DNA of 64,000 nucleotides from an uncultured Phycisphaerales bacterium. GTDB lineage: Bacteria; Planctomycetota; Phycisphaerae; Phycisphaerales; UBA1924. Each line of letters starts with the position of its first letter. Position 1 is the first letter of the stretch. Shown one piece after another: positions 11,639 to 21,288 of this stretch. The position numbers were made by a program, and so were the translations under genes. The notes beneath the pieces were generated by a model, which was not told where the DNA came from, did not search any database, and was given only the letters and a program-made list of their open reading frames with translations. The DNA lies in NCBI GenBank assembly GCA_903929885.1, contig CAIYWI010000097.1, positions 179,266-243,265 of the forward strand, in the 5' to 3' direction.

Positions 11639-12214
11639 ATGTCCCGACTCTCCATCGAGATCCTCGACGAAACCCGCCGCCTGCCCGAAGCCGCGTTGGC
11701 GTGGCTGCTCAGGCATGCCGAGCAGGCCCTGCGTCGCATAGGCGGGCAGGGCGAGGTCCGGGTGCGGATCGTTGGTGACGAGGCCATGGCGGCCGCCCAC
11801 GAGGAGTTCGCCGGCGTGCCAGGCACCACCGACGTGCTGACCTTCGACATGAGCGAGCCCATCGATCCGGGCCCCGAGACGGGTGCGGACGACCAGGAGT
11901 GGACGCCCCCCCCGCTCCCCACACTGGAGCAGATCCGTCAGGACGACGTACGGTGTTCGTATGTATTGGACACGGATATTCTGGTCTGTCTCGATGAAGC
12001 GAACAGGCAATCCACCGCTCGGGGCTACCCTTGCGAGAGGGAGTTGCTGCTGTACACCCTGCACGGCGTGCTTCATTGCATCGGGTTTGACGATCATGAA
12101 GAGGCCGACTTCGAGGCGATGCATGCCGCGGAAGACGCGGTGCTCGCGGCGATCGGGGTGGGTCCCGTCTTTCACCGCCCGTTCGTGGCGGGGGATGGGC
12201 CCGGGGAGGCGTAG
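11639..12214 (+). CDS. ybeY: Endoribonuclease YbeY (16S rRNA maturation)
   Basis: A 191-residue zinc-dependent endoribonuclease of the UPF0054 family, acting in 16S rRNA 3'-end maturation and ribosome quality control. The three-His zinc site is HGVLHCIGFDDH (His142, His146, His152). TTDVLTFDMSEP is the family's second signature. Between them is a longer-than-usual acidic, Pro-rich insert of about 30 residues (near 80-110). The next gene, a CBS-domain protein, is the usual ybeY neighbour in many bacteria. Confidence 0.93.
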   Translation: MSRLSIEILDETRRLPEAALAWLLRHAEQALRRIGGQGEVRVRIVGDEAMAAAHEEFAGVPGTTDVLTFDMSEPIDPGPETGADDQEWTPPPLPTLEQIRQDDVRCSYVLDTDILVCLDEANRQSTARGYPCERELLLYTLHGVLHCIGFDDHEEADFEAMHAAEDAVLAAIGVGPVFHRPFVAGDGPGEA

Positions 12215-12277
12215 TCCCCGGCGGCATCGGCGGCCGTGCGTCGGCGGGACCGTGATGTCCCTGGCCGGGCAACGGCC

Positions 12278-13675
12278 ATGGAGACCTGCATCGTGAACGA
12301 CTGGAGTTGGCTTGGCATCTCGCTCGCCGCCCTCGCGGCGGGGTCGCTGCTTTCCACGCTTGTCCAGTCGCTGCGGGACCTGACTCGCTCGGTGCTCGAG
12401 GACATCGTGGCCATTCGGGGCAACCCGCGCGCCGCGGCCCGCGTGGAGGCGATCCTCGCCGATCTCGAGGGGCATGCGGCAGCCACCTCGCTCCCGCGGA
12501 CGCTCTGCAACCTGGTGGTGGCGGTGGGGATGGTCTTCTGGGTGGCGGCGGTTCGTTCGTCGGAGCCGTCCGCACCCGCCCCGACCCTGATCGACATCGC
12601 GGCTGGCATCGTGATCGCCTCGCTGCTGCTCTGGGTCTTCACGTCGACCGTGCCCACGAGCATCGCGCGGCACGCCGGCGAACGCACGATCTTCGCGTGG
12701 TCGCCCCTGCTTCGGGTGCTGCACGCCGTCGGCAAGCCGCTGCGGGGCATGGCCTCGGGCCTGGACGAGGTGGTTCGCCGCCTCGCGGGCCGCAAGGACC
12801 AGACCGAGGCGCAAGTGCTGCAGGAGGAGATCCTCTCGGTGGTCGAGGAGGCCCAGGAGGAAGGCAAGTTCGACGAGAGCGAACGCGACATGATCGAGGC
12901 CGTCGTGCGGTTCCGCGACCGCACGGTGGCCCAGGTGATGACGCCTCGCACCGAGATCGAGGCCATCGACGTCGAGCTCTCGCTCAGCGACGTGACGGCG
13001 GCCATCCGTCGCATCGGCCACTCCCGCATCCCGGTCTTCGAGGGGACGCTCGACAGGGTCGTGGGCGTCTTTTACGTCAAGGACCTCATGCGATGGCTCG
13101 CCGGCGAGGGGTCTCGCCAGGGTCGCACCTTCGAGCTCCGCCACGTCATGCGTCCCGCGTACTTCGTGCCCGAGACCAAGACGGTTCGCGAACTGCTCTC
13201 CGAGTTGCTCAAGAAGCGGGTGCACATCGCGATGGTCGCCGACGAATACGGCGGCATCGCCGGGCTCGTCACGATCGAGGACATCATCGAGGAGGTCTTC
13301 GGCGACATCCAGGACGAGTACGAGATTCCCGAGGCCGACGCCGTCGAGATCAAGGTCAACGCCGAGAAGCGGAGCGCCGAGATCGACGCCCGCACCTACG
13401 TCAACGACGCCAACGACGAGCTCCGCGAACTCTCGGTCGAGATTCCCGAGAGCGAGCACTACGACACCGTCGGCGGGTTCGTGACCGTCACGCTCGGCCG
13501 CATTCCCGCCGCCGGCGAGAGCTTCACGCACGAAGCCATCAAGGTGACCGTGATCGCCGCCGAGCCCACACGCGTCACTCGCGTGCGGATCGAGCCGGCG
13601 AGCCTCGCCGAGGACGGCGCGACGGAGACGCTCGGCGACGCGGCGGACGGCACCGAGGCGGCCGAACATCGCTGA
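12278..13675 (+). CDS. CNNM/CorC-type CBS-domain membrane protein (hemolysin family)
   Basis: A 465-residue protein with a short N-terminal membrane part (helices near residues 8-30, 80-100 and 110-130). These are followed by a CBS-domain pair around 205-330, with MTPRTEIEAID and ADEYGGIAGLVTIEDIIEEVFGDI, and a C-terminal CorC_HlyC domain. The family is implicated in magnesium or cobalt transport or its regulation. The DUF21 part looks divergent in sequence. The start at 12278 is chosen because the upstream codons are Arg-rich. A GTG five codons later is possible. It follows ybeY by 63 nt. Confidence 0.88.
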   Translation: METCIVNDWSWLGISLAALAAGSLLSTLVQSLRDLTRSVLEDIVAIRGNPRAAARVEAILADLEGHAAATSLPRTLCNLVVAVGMVFWVAAVRSSEPSAPAPTLIDIAAGIVIASLLLWVFTSTVPTSIARHAGERTIFAWSPLLRVLHAVGKPLRGMASGLDEVVRRLAGRKDQTEAQVLQEEILSVVEEAQEEGKFDESERDMIEAVVRFRDRTVAQVMTPRTEIEAIDVELSLSDVTAAIRRIGHSRIPVFEGTLDRVVGVFYVKDLMRWLAGEGSRQGRTFELRHVMRPAYFVPETKTVRELLSELLKKRVHIAMVADEYGGIAGLVTIEDIIEEVFGDIQDEYEIPEADAVEIKVNAEKRSAEIDARTYVNDANDELRELSVEIPESEHYDTVGGFVTVTLGRIPAAGESFTHEAIKVTVIAAEPTRVTRVRIEPASLAEDGATETLGDAADGTEAAEHR

Positions 13676-13715
13676 ACGGACAGGACGAGGGCGGGCGGGC
13701 CGCCCGAACGTCGCG

Positions 13716-14690
13716 TCAGGTGCCGAACCGAAGGGTCGCGGCCATTTCGAGCACCTCGTCTCGACCGGGAAGGCTGGGTATCGCGCCGGGCTTGGTGGCG
13801 GCCAGCGCGCCCGCGGCGGATGCGGCGAGCACGGCGGGTTCGGCGAGCTTGAACTCGTCCATGCTCTTGGCCTTGGTGGCCTGGTGGACCTTCTTCCACA
13901 TGGCGGCGAGCGCGCCGCAGAAGGCGTCGCCGGCGGCGACGGAATCCACCGCCTGCACGTGAGGCGTGGGCACGCGCCTGGTCCGCTTGCGGTGCGAAAG
14001 AATGCTGCCCTGGGCGCCCAGCGTGAGCAGGATCGCCGGCGGCCCGAGATCAGGGAGGCGGAGCATCATGCGGCCGGGGTCGGACGACGGATCGAGCCCC
14101 AGCAGGGATGCGGCTTCGCCCCGATTGACGACCAGCACGTCGACCATCGGCAGCAGTTCGGCGACCCCGCCGCGAGCGGGGGCGGCGTTGAGCATGACGC
14201 AGACGCCTGCCTCGCGGGCGATCGATGCGGCCTCGATGATCGCGCTGGAGGGAATCTCGAGTTGGAGGAGCAGGACATCGGCGTTGACGATGGCCTCTCT
14301 CGCGCCGCGAACGTCGTCGGCCTTGACGGTGGCGTTGGCGCCCGGCGACACGACGATCATGTTCTCGCCGCCGTCGGCGACGGTGATGAGCCCGAGGCCG
14401 GTGGTCTCGCCGGCACGAACGGCGAGGTGGCGAAGATCGAGCCGTTCGCCCTCCATGGCGGAGAGGACCTTCGCGCCGTGCGGGTCGTCGCCGACGGCGC
14501 CGACGAAGGTGACCTGGGCCCCCATGCGGGCGGCGGCGACGGCCTGATTCGCGCCCTTCCCGCCGGGATAGGTGCGATACGAGCCGCCGGCGACGGTCTC
14601 GCCGCGTGCAGGCAGGCGGGGGACGCGCACGACCAGATCCATGTTGATGGACCCCACCACGCACACGCGGCTTGTTTCGGACTCGGCCAT
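13716..14690 (-). CDS. rbsK: Ribokinase (PfkB family)
   Basis: A 324-residue PfkB-type sugar kinase, most like ribokinase, which makes ribose-5-phosphate. Signature 1 is YPGGKGANQAVAAARMG near residue 42, with a GSINMDLVVRVPRLP N-terminus. Signature 2 is DSVAAGDAFCGALAA, holding the catalytic Asp. Other ribose-use genes are absent, so another furanose could be the substrate. It converges on the CBS-protein gene with 40 bp between stops. A TACACT hexamer ends 11 nt before the ATG. Confidence 0.88.
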   Translation of the reverse strand: MAESETSRVCVVGSINMDLVVRVPRLPARGETVAGGSYRTYPGGKGANQAVAAARMGAQVTFVGAVGDDPHGAKVLSAMEGERLDLRHLAVRAGETTGLGLITVADGGENMIVVSPGANATVKADDVRGAREAIVNADVLLLQLEIPSSAIIEAASIAREAGVCVMLNAAPARGGVAELLPMVDVLVVNRGEAASLLGLDPSSDPGRMMLRLPDLGPPAILLTLGAQGSILSHRKRTRRVPTPHVQAVDSVAAGDAFCGALAAMWKKVHQATKAKSMDEFKLAEPAVLAASAAGALAATKPGAIPSLPGRDEVLEMAATLRFGT

Positions 14691-14854
14691 GCGGACATTC
14701 GAGTGTAGCTTGGAATCCCGACCGGGGACGAGGCGCATGGCGGCGACCGGAAAATGCGTCCGGGGTCAAAGGGCACGTCCGGTAGTGTCGATGAACGATG
14801 GTCGCGTCCGATTCGAGCGACATCCCCCGTTCGAGTCATTCACCCCTTTGCGTC

Positions 14855-16273
14855 ATGCGTAGATTCGACCTGTGTGTCATCGGTTCCGGCGCCGGCGGAC
14901 AGCGGGCGGCCATCCAGGCCGCCAAGCTGGGCAAGTCCGTGGCCGTGGTCGAGGCGCACGACGTGGTGGGCGGGGCGGCCGTGAACACGGGCACGATCCC
15001 CAGCAAGGCGTTGCGGGAGGCGATCATGAGCATCGGCGGGCACCCGGGCAGCAGCCCGACCCCCGCCGACTTCAACCTCGCCGCCAAGCAGGCGACGATG
15101 GGCAACCTCTGGGCCTCGTGCGGGCGTGTCATCCAGGCGGAGATCGACATGGTCAACCGCCACTTCGCCCACAACGGGATCTGCCTCATCCACGGCTACG
15201 GGCGATTCAAGGACGCGCACACGCTCGAGATCTGCGGCGAACACGTCACCGAGGCGATCCACGCCGAGCACTTCGTCATCGCCGTCGGCACCCGTCCGAC
15301 CCGGCCGCCGAACATTCAGTTCGACGACACCGACATCATCACCTCGGACGAGCTGATTCGGCTCCGCAACCTTCCGCACTCGATGATCATCGTGGGCGGC
15401 GGAGTGATCGGAACCGAGTACGCCTCGATGCTGGCCTCGCTTGGCATCAAGATCACGCTCGTCGAAGGCCGCAACCGCCTGCTGGACTTCGTCGACTCGG
15501 AGATCATCGAGGCCTTCCACTATCACCTTCGCACCCAGGGCGTGACGCTGCGGCTGGGCGAGAAGGTCGTCTCGATCCGCAAGGCCGAGCCCCCCAAGCA
15601 CGCGAGGACGAGCAACAACATCATGGCCGAGGCGACGCTCGAGAGCGGCAAGGTGCTGCGAGCCGACTGCCTGCTCTACTGCATCGGCCGCCAGGGCGCC
15701 ACCAACGGGCTCGACCTCGCCAACGCGGGACTTTCCGCCGACGAGCGAGGACGCATCAAGGTCAACGAGTACTACCAGACCGCCGTTCCGCACATCTACG
15801 CCTGCGGCGACGTCATCGGGTTCCCCGCGCTGGCCAGCACCAGCATGGAGCAAGGCCGGCTGGCGGCCTGCCACATGTTCGGCCAGCGGCACGACCTGAT
15901 GGAGAATCTCCTCCCCTACGGCATCTACGCCATCCCCGAGATTTCGATGGTCGGCTGGACGGAGGACAAGCTCACCGCCGAGGGCGTCCCCTACGAGGCG
16001 GGCATCGCCTACTACCGCGAGACCGCCCGGGGCCAACTGCTCCGCGACGAGATCGGCATGCTCAAGCTGCTCATCCACCAGGAGAGTCATGCCGTGCTGG
16101 GGGTGCACATCATCGGCACGCACGCCACCGAACTGGTGCACATCGGGCAGGCGGCCATCGCCTTCCGGGCCACGGCCGAGTACTTCGTGAACACCGTCTT
16201 CAACTACCCGACCCTGGCCGAGTGCTACAAGGTCGCTGCGCTCAACGGGCTCAACAAGCTCCGTAACATCTGA
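14855..16273 (+). CDS. sthA: Soluble NAD(P) transhydrogenase
   Basis: A 472-residue FAD enzyme that moves hydride between NADPH and NAD. It has the two-dinucleotide-fold layout of the disulfide reductase family: GSGAGGQRAA at residue 9, and GGGVIGTEYASML for the second fold. In place of the redox CxxxxC it has GTIPSKALREA, and this lack of both cysteines is typical of SthA and separates it from dihydrolipoamide dehydrogenase. The C-terminal interface domain has HIIGTHATELVHIGQ. With gnd-zwf-pgl near by, it can rebalance NADPH made by the pentose-phosphate branch. Confidence 0.95.
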   Translation: MRRFDLCVIGSGAGGQRAAIQAAKLGKSVAVVEAHDVVGGAAVNTGTIPSKALREAIMSIGGHPGSSPTPADFNLAAKQATMGNLWASCGRVIQAEIDMVNRHFAHNGICLIHGYGRFKDAHTLEICGEHVTEAIHAEHFVIAVGTRPTRPPNIQFDDTDIITSDELIRLRNLPHSMIIVGGGVIGTEYASMLASLGIKITLVEGRNRLLDFVDSEIIEAFHYHLRTQGVTLRLGEKVVSIRKAEPPKHARTSNNIMAEATLESGKVLRADCLLYCIGRQGATNGLDLANAGLSADERGRIKVNEYYQTAVPHIYACGDVIGFPALASTSMEQGRLAACHMFGQRHDLMENLLPYGIYAIPEISMVGWTEDKLTAEGVPYEAGIAYYRETARGQLLRDEIGMLKLLIHQESHAVLGVHIIGTHATELVHIGQAAIAFRATAEYFVNTVFNYPTLAECYKVAALNGLNKLRNI

Positions 16274-16306
16274 GGCGTCGGGGGGGACGCACCGGAGACG
16301 GCCATC

Positions 16307-17179
16307 ATGCAGTTCAGTCTCGCCCAACTGCTCGGACGCACGTGTCCGACCATCGACATCATCGACGTGGGCGCGATGGCGCTCGAGGCGCAACCCGAGT
16401 ACGCGCCCATCCTCGCCGCGGCGCCCTGTCGCGTCGTGGGCTTCGAGCCCGTGCAGGCCGAGTGCGACAAGCTCAACGCCGCGGGCCATCGCAACCGCAC
16501 GTTCCTGCCCCACTTCATCGGCAACGGCACGGAACGCACGTTCCATCTCACCAACATGTCGATGACGGCCTCCCTCTACGAGCCCGACACCGCCTTCCTC
16601 TCGCTCTTCAACACGCTCGCCGAGGTCTCGACGGTCGTCGAAACCTGCCGCGTGCAGACGCGACGACTCGACGACATCCCCGAGATCGCCAACATCGACC
16701 TGCTGAAGATCGACATCCAGGGCGCGGAACTCGACGCCTTCCGAGGCGGCCCGCGACTGCTCGACGCGACACTCGCCGTCTGGACCGAGGTCGAGTTCGC
16801 CCCGATGTACAAGCGGCAGCCGCTCTTCGGCGACGTCGATGCCGAACTGCGACGCCACGGGCTGTCGCTGCACACCTTCCACACGCTCGAGGGCAGGGCC
16901 TTCAAGCCCATCATGGCCCCCCAAGGCCCCACCGCCGGCATCCGCCAGCACCTCTGGGGCGACGTCATCTACCTTCGCGACCCCATGACGCTCGCGTCGC
17001 TGCCGGCCGACAAGATGCTCAAGCTCGCCGTCATCGCCCACGACTTGCTCGGCTCGGTCGATTACGCCCAGCTCGTCCTCCAGCACTACGACAGGCATCA
17101 CGGCGGCAAGCTGTGGAAGTGGTACATGCAGCGCCTCACCGGCGAGGATCCCGGCTCGCCTACGCTCCCGCCCGGTTGA
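16307..17179 (+). CDS. FkbM-family methyltransferase
   Basis: A 290-residue protein with the FkbM-type SAM methyltransferase fold. An IDVGA motif-I region lies near residue 20, VGFEPVQ gives the acidic residue after beta-2, then the family hallmark DLLKIDIQGAELDAF at about 130, and a WTEVEF strand. Members O-methylate sugars or polyketides. The substrate here is unknown. The C-terminal 60 residues, rich in Tyr, His and Trp, are outside the core. It starts 33 nt after sthA and may share its transcript. Confidence 0.85.
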   Translation: MQFSLAQLLGRTCPTIDIIDVGAMALEAQPEYAPILAAAPCRVVGFEPVQAECDKLNAAGHRNRTFLPHFIGNGTERTFHLTNMSMTASLYEPDTAFLSLFNTLAEVSTVVETCRVQTRRLDDIPEIANIDLLKIDIQGAELDAFRGGPRLLDATLAVWTEVEFAPMYKRQPLFGDVDAELRRHGLSLHTFHTLEGRAFKPIMAPQGPTAGIRQHLWGDVIYLRDPMTLASLPADKMLKLAVIAHDLLGSVDYAQLVLQHYDRHHGGKLWKWYMQRLTGEDPGSPTLPPG

Positions 17180-17273
17180 GGAAGGCCTCCGCCCGCAGCG
17201 ACCCGCGGTCTCGCGTTCGAGGCCGTCGCGGCATCGGCCAGGTCGGGCCTTCCGCCCTCGGAAGCTCCCCGCC

Positions 17274-18155
17274 ATGATCCCACAGAACGCCGATGCCGCC
17301 GCCACCACCGACCCCACGCCGGCTGATCTCGTGCTCGCGCCGCCCCAGACGATCGAGCAGGCCGCCGACAAGTTGCAGACCTTCGCGGATCAACTGCTCT
17401 CGGTCGTGTCTCACTACGCCCCCAGCGTGATCGGGGCCGTCGTCTTCTTCGCCATCGCCTGGATCGCCTCGGGCCTCTTCGCGGGACTGCTGCTGCGCGC
17501 GTTGCAACGCACCCAGGTCGAGCCGACCATCGGCAAGTTCCTCGCCACGCTCCTTCGATGGTCGCTCATCTCCCTCTCGGCCGTCGCGTGCCTGGGCATG
17601 TTCGGCGTCAACATCACCGCCTTCGCCGCCGCGCTGGGCGCCGTGGGCCTGGCGATCGGCCTCGCGTTGCAAGGATCGCTCTCCAACCTCGCCGCGGGCG
17701 TCATGCTCCTGCTCTTCCGCCCCTTCAAGGTCGGCGACGCCATCACGGTCGCAGGGCAGTCTGGCATCGTCGACGAGATCGAGCTCTTCTCGACGCGACT
17801 CGACACGCCCGACAACCGCCGCATCATCATTCCGAACGCGTCGGCCTTCAACGCCATCGTCGAGAACACCTCCCACCACGAACGTCGCCGCGTCGACGTC
17901 GCCGTGGGCGTCGACTATCGCTCGGAGATCGCCTCCACCCGCGAAGCCTTGCTCGCCGCGGTCGCCGCGGTGCCCATGGTCCTTGATCAACCCGCCCCTG
18001 CCGCCAACGCCATCCGGTTCGGCAAGTCGGCCATCGAATGGCAGGTCAGTGCGTGGGCCGAGCGTGCCGACTTCGGAGCCGTCCAGCAGGCCCTCATGCA
18101 GTCCATCCAGGCCAACCTCGCCAAGGCCGGCATCACGATGGTGCCGACCCTCTGA
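17274..18155 (+). CDS. Small-conductance mechanosensitive channel, MscS family
   Basis: A 293-residue MscS-type channel. An N-terminal helix precedes three membrane spans (about 45-70, 88-110 and 118-145). The pore helix has the Gly/Ala-packed AAALGAVGLAIGLALQGSLSNLAAG pattern, which is diagnostic. The beta domain has the PFKVGDAITVAGQSGIVDEI and IPNASAF motifs, followed by an alpha/beta C-terminus. It opens on membrane tension to release solutes during hypo-osmotic shock. Confidence 0.94.
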   Translation: MIPQNADAAATTDPTPADLVLAPPQTIEQAADKLQTFADQLLSVVSHYAPSVIGAVVFFAIAWIASGLFAGLLLRALQRTQVEPTIGKFLATLLRWSLISLSAVACLGMFGVNITAFAAALGAVGLAIGLALQGSLSNLAAGVMLLLFRPFKVGDAITVAGQSGIVDEIELFSTRLDTPDNRRIIIPNASAFNAIVENTSHHERRRVDVAVGVDYRSEIASTREALLAAVAAVPMVLDQPAPAANAIRFGKSAIEWQVSAWAERADFGAVQQALMQSIQANLAKAGITMVPTL

Positions 18156-18177
18156 ACCTCGCCGCCTCCGCTCCCGC

Positions 18178-18183
18178 TACACT
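18178..18183 (+). promoter_or_regulatory. Candidate -10 of the NifU-like gene, leaderless spacing
   Basis: TACACT ends 6 nt before the ATG at 18190. The intervening TGCGCG gives no ribosome-binding site. The MscS stop is only 34 nt upstream of the ATG. Confidence 0.45.
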
Positions 18184-18189
18184 TGCGCG

Positions 18190-18453
18190 ATGAGTCAGAC
18201 GGCTTCTCAAGGCGCCTCCTCCGTCACCGACAGGGTGCAGAAGGTCCTTGCGCTCATCCGTCCCGCCATTCAGGCCGACGGCGGCGACGTCGAACTCGTC
18301 GAGGTCACGGCTGAAGGCGTCGCCCGCATCCGCCTGCTTGGCGCCTGCATCGGGTGCCCCTCGGCCTCGGTCACCCTGCACGTCGGCATCGAGCGAAACC
18401 TCCGCCACCACGTGCCCGAGATCACGCGGGTCGAGGCCGTCCCGCACCCCTGA
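18190..18453 (+). CDS. NifU C-terminal-domain (Nfu-type) iron-sulfur protein
   Basis: An 87-residue protein made only of the NifU C-terminal domain, including LIRPAIQADGGDVELVEV and the cluster-binding GACIGCPSAS (Cys53-x2-Cys56). Nfu-type proteins carry or deliver Fe-S clusters to target enzymes. No other isc/suf genes are near, so it stands alone here. The nuo genes 5 kb away encode only the Fe-S-free membrane subunits. Confidence 0.93.
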   Translation: MSQTASQGASSVTDRVQKVLALIRPAIQADGGDVELVEVTAEGVARIRLLGACIGCPSASVTLHVGIERNLRHHVPEITRVEAVPHP

Positions 18454-18595
18454 AATCGCACGAACCAATCCGAAACGCCGCAGCCACGGGATCTCCACGC
18501 GAAATCCACAGCCCGCGACGTCCGTTTCGCCGTTTGTTCGCCACCTGATCGTGTTGATTTGCAGAATCAGGCATCCGCCGACCGATGAAAGCGGG

Positions 18596-18601
18596 TATAA
18601 C
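18596..18601 (+). promoter_or_regulatory. Candidate -10 for csrA
   Basis: TATAAC preceded by GCGGG lies 122 nt upstream of the csrA ATG, in a 269-bp gap with no gene. No clear -35 box is seen. The leader that follows is long enough to hold regulatory structure. Confidence 0.3.
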
Positions 18602-18722
18602 TGAGGTGGTGGAAGGTGGCTCTCGGGGCTCGTGCCCCGGGATCAGGGTGGTGGGACGCCGCGAGCGATCCCCCGAACTTGTGAACCGTCCGTTCCGTGC
18701 AGCCCAGGATGGGAGTTGCGGC

Positions 18723-18950
18723 ATGCTCGTCATCACGCGTCGCGAAGGTGAAGAAGTCGTCATCGGGGACCCGAAGAACCCGATCGGTATCGTGCGCATC
18801 GCCTCCGTGAAGGGAGACCGCGTCCGCGTGGCCTTCGACTTCCCGCGCGAGGTCGAGATCAACCGCCGCGAGATCGCCGACCAGATCGTCTCCCAAGGCC
18901 CGGAGATCATCGCGACGATCAACCCCTCGGCCAACGTCAGCGCGGGCTGA
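18723..18950 (+). CDS. csrA: Carbon storage regulator CsrA (translational regulator)
   Basis: A 75-residue RNA-binding protein. It has the family pattern MLVITRREGEEVVIGD, then VRIASVKGDRVRVAFDFPREVEINRREI, which covers the beta strands and the two RNA-contact regions (Leu/Arg of the first strand, and Arg near residue 45-48). CsrA binds GGA motifs in mRNA leaders. A GGATGGGAG stretch about 8-16 nt before the ATG serves as ribosome-binding site and itself holds a GGA, so autoregulation is possible. No flagellar genes are adjacent. Confidence 0.95.
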   Translation: MLVITRREGEEVVIGDPKNPIGIVRIASVKGDRVRVAFDFPREVEINRREIADQIVSQGPEIIATINPSANVSAG

Positions 18951-19020
18951 GCGGGCGGGGTGTCCAAGCCCATGTCCCGCCCGTTGGCGGCGGACGACCG
19001 ATCGACACGACCAAATCAAA

Positions 19021-19057
19021 GGACCCGGCAGGATCGACCTGCCGGGTCCTTGTCATT
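19021..19057 (+). terminator. Perfect 12-bp hairpin with TTGTCATT tail after csrA
   Basis: GGACCCGGCAGG and CCTGCCGGGTCC pair around ATCGA (19021-19049), and TTGTCATT follows at once (19050-19057). The stem is preceded by AAA, so it could also end ndk transcripts from the other strand, whose stop is 75 nt away. Confidence 0.85.
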
Positions 19058-19124
19058 GATCAAACTGCGACATCCGGTGGCGTGAGGGCTGATGGCCCAA
19101 CAGCGATCGCCGCGTGGCGACCAC

Positions 19125-19595
19125 TCACTCGGGCTTGCCGCCGGCCATGTCGTAGATCCAGGCGTCGCCGGCCCGCTTCCAGTCGAGAATCTCGCCGGCC
19201 TTGAAGAAGAGGCCAAGTTCGCGTTCCGCGGCTTCGGGGCTGTCGCTGCCGTGGATGAGGTTGAACGAGTTGCTGACGCCAAAGTCGCCTCGGATGGTGC
19301 CGGGGTTGGCCTTGCTGCCAAAGGTGGCGCCCATCATGTTGCGGGCGATCGTGATCGCGCCGTTGCCGCGGAGAGCCAGCACCATCACGGGGCTGCTGGT
19401 CATGAACTTGACCAGACCGGCGTAGAAGGGCCGCTCCTTGTGAGCCGCGTAGTGGGTGGCGGCCAGTTCCTGGCTGATCTGCATGAGCTTGCAGCCGACG
19501 ACCTGAAGGCCCTTCTCCTCGAAGCGGGCGAGGATGCGACCCATGAGCCCGCGCTGGACGGCATCGGGCTTGAAGATGATGAGCGTGGTTTCCAT
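19125..19595 (-). CDS. ndk: Nucleoside diphosphate kinase
   Basis: A 156-residue kinase that balances NTP and dNTP pools by a phospho-histidine step. It begins with the family's METTLIIFKPDAVQRGLMG and has the catalytic NLIHGSDS with His115. The C-terminus is about 10 residues longer than in compact family members. It stands alone, divergent from hflX and convergent with csrA. Confidence 0.97.
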   Translation of the reverse strand: METTLIIFKPDAVQRGLMGRILARFEEKGLQVVGCKLMQISQELAATHYAAHKERPFYAGLVKFMTSSPVMVLALRGNGAITIARNMMGATFGSKANPGTIRGDFGVSNSFNLIHGSDSPEAAERELGLFFKAGEILDWKRAGDAWIYDMAGGKPE

Positions 19596-19804
19596 GGACG
19601 AATGTTCCAACCTGAAGAGAGCCACGAGGGCGGCTCCGATGCCCGGGCGCAAGGCCCGCAAACCGATGGGCGGAAGGGTAGGCGACCCTGACCCGGGTTT
19701 CGCACCGCATGAGGGCCCCCGAGCTGATACCCTTGTCGTGTCCGGTCTGCGTCCGGGCTCCGGCACGGCGTTCAAGGCCGGCCCGAGGCCGCAGCCGCCC
19801 ATCC

Positions 19805-21256
<1,452 letters not shown>

Positions 21257-21276
21257 CCGATTCGGGCGGCCGTCGC

Positions 21277-21282
21277 TATCCT
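21277..21282 (+). promoter_or_regulatory. Candidate -10 of the VKOR-DsbA fusion gene, leaderless spacing
   Basis: TATCCT ends 6 nt before the ATG at 21289, only 33 nt after the hflX stop. No Shine-Dalgarno precedes the ATG, although the two genes lie in the same direction. Confidence 0.45.
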
Positions 21283-21288
21283 CCGGGC

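Noticed and set aside
14840..17371. An 843-codon minus-strand open frame
   Set aside because: It lies antisense to sthA and the FkbM methyltransferase, both with full family motifs. The frame is a GC-driven shadow.
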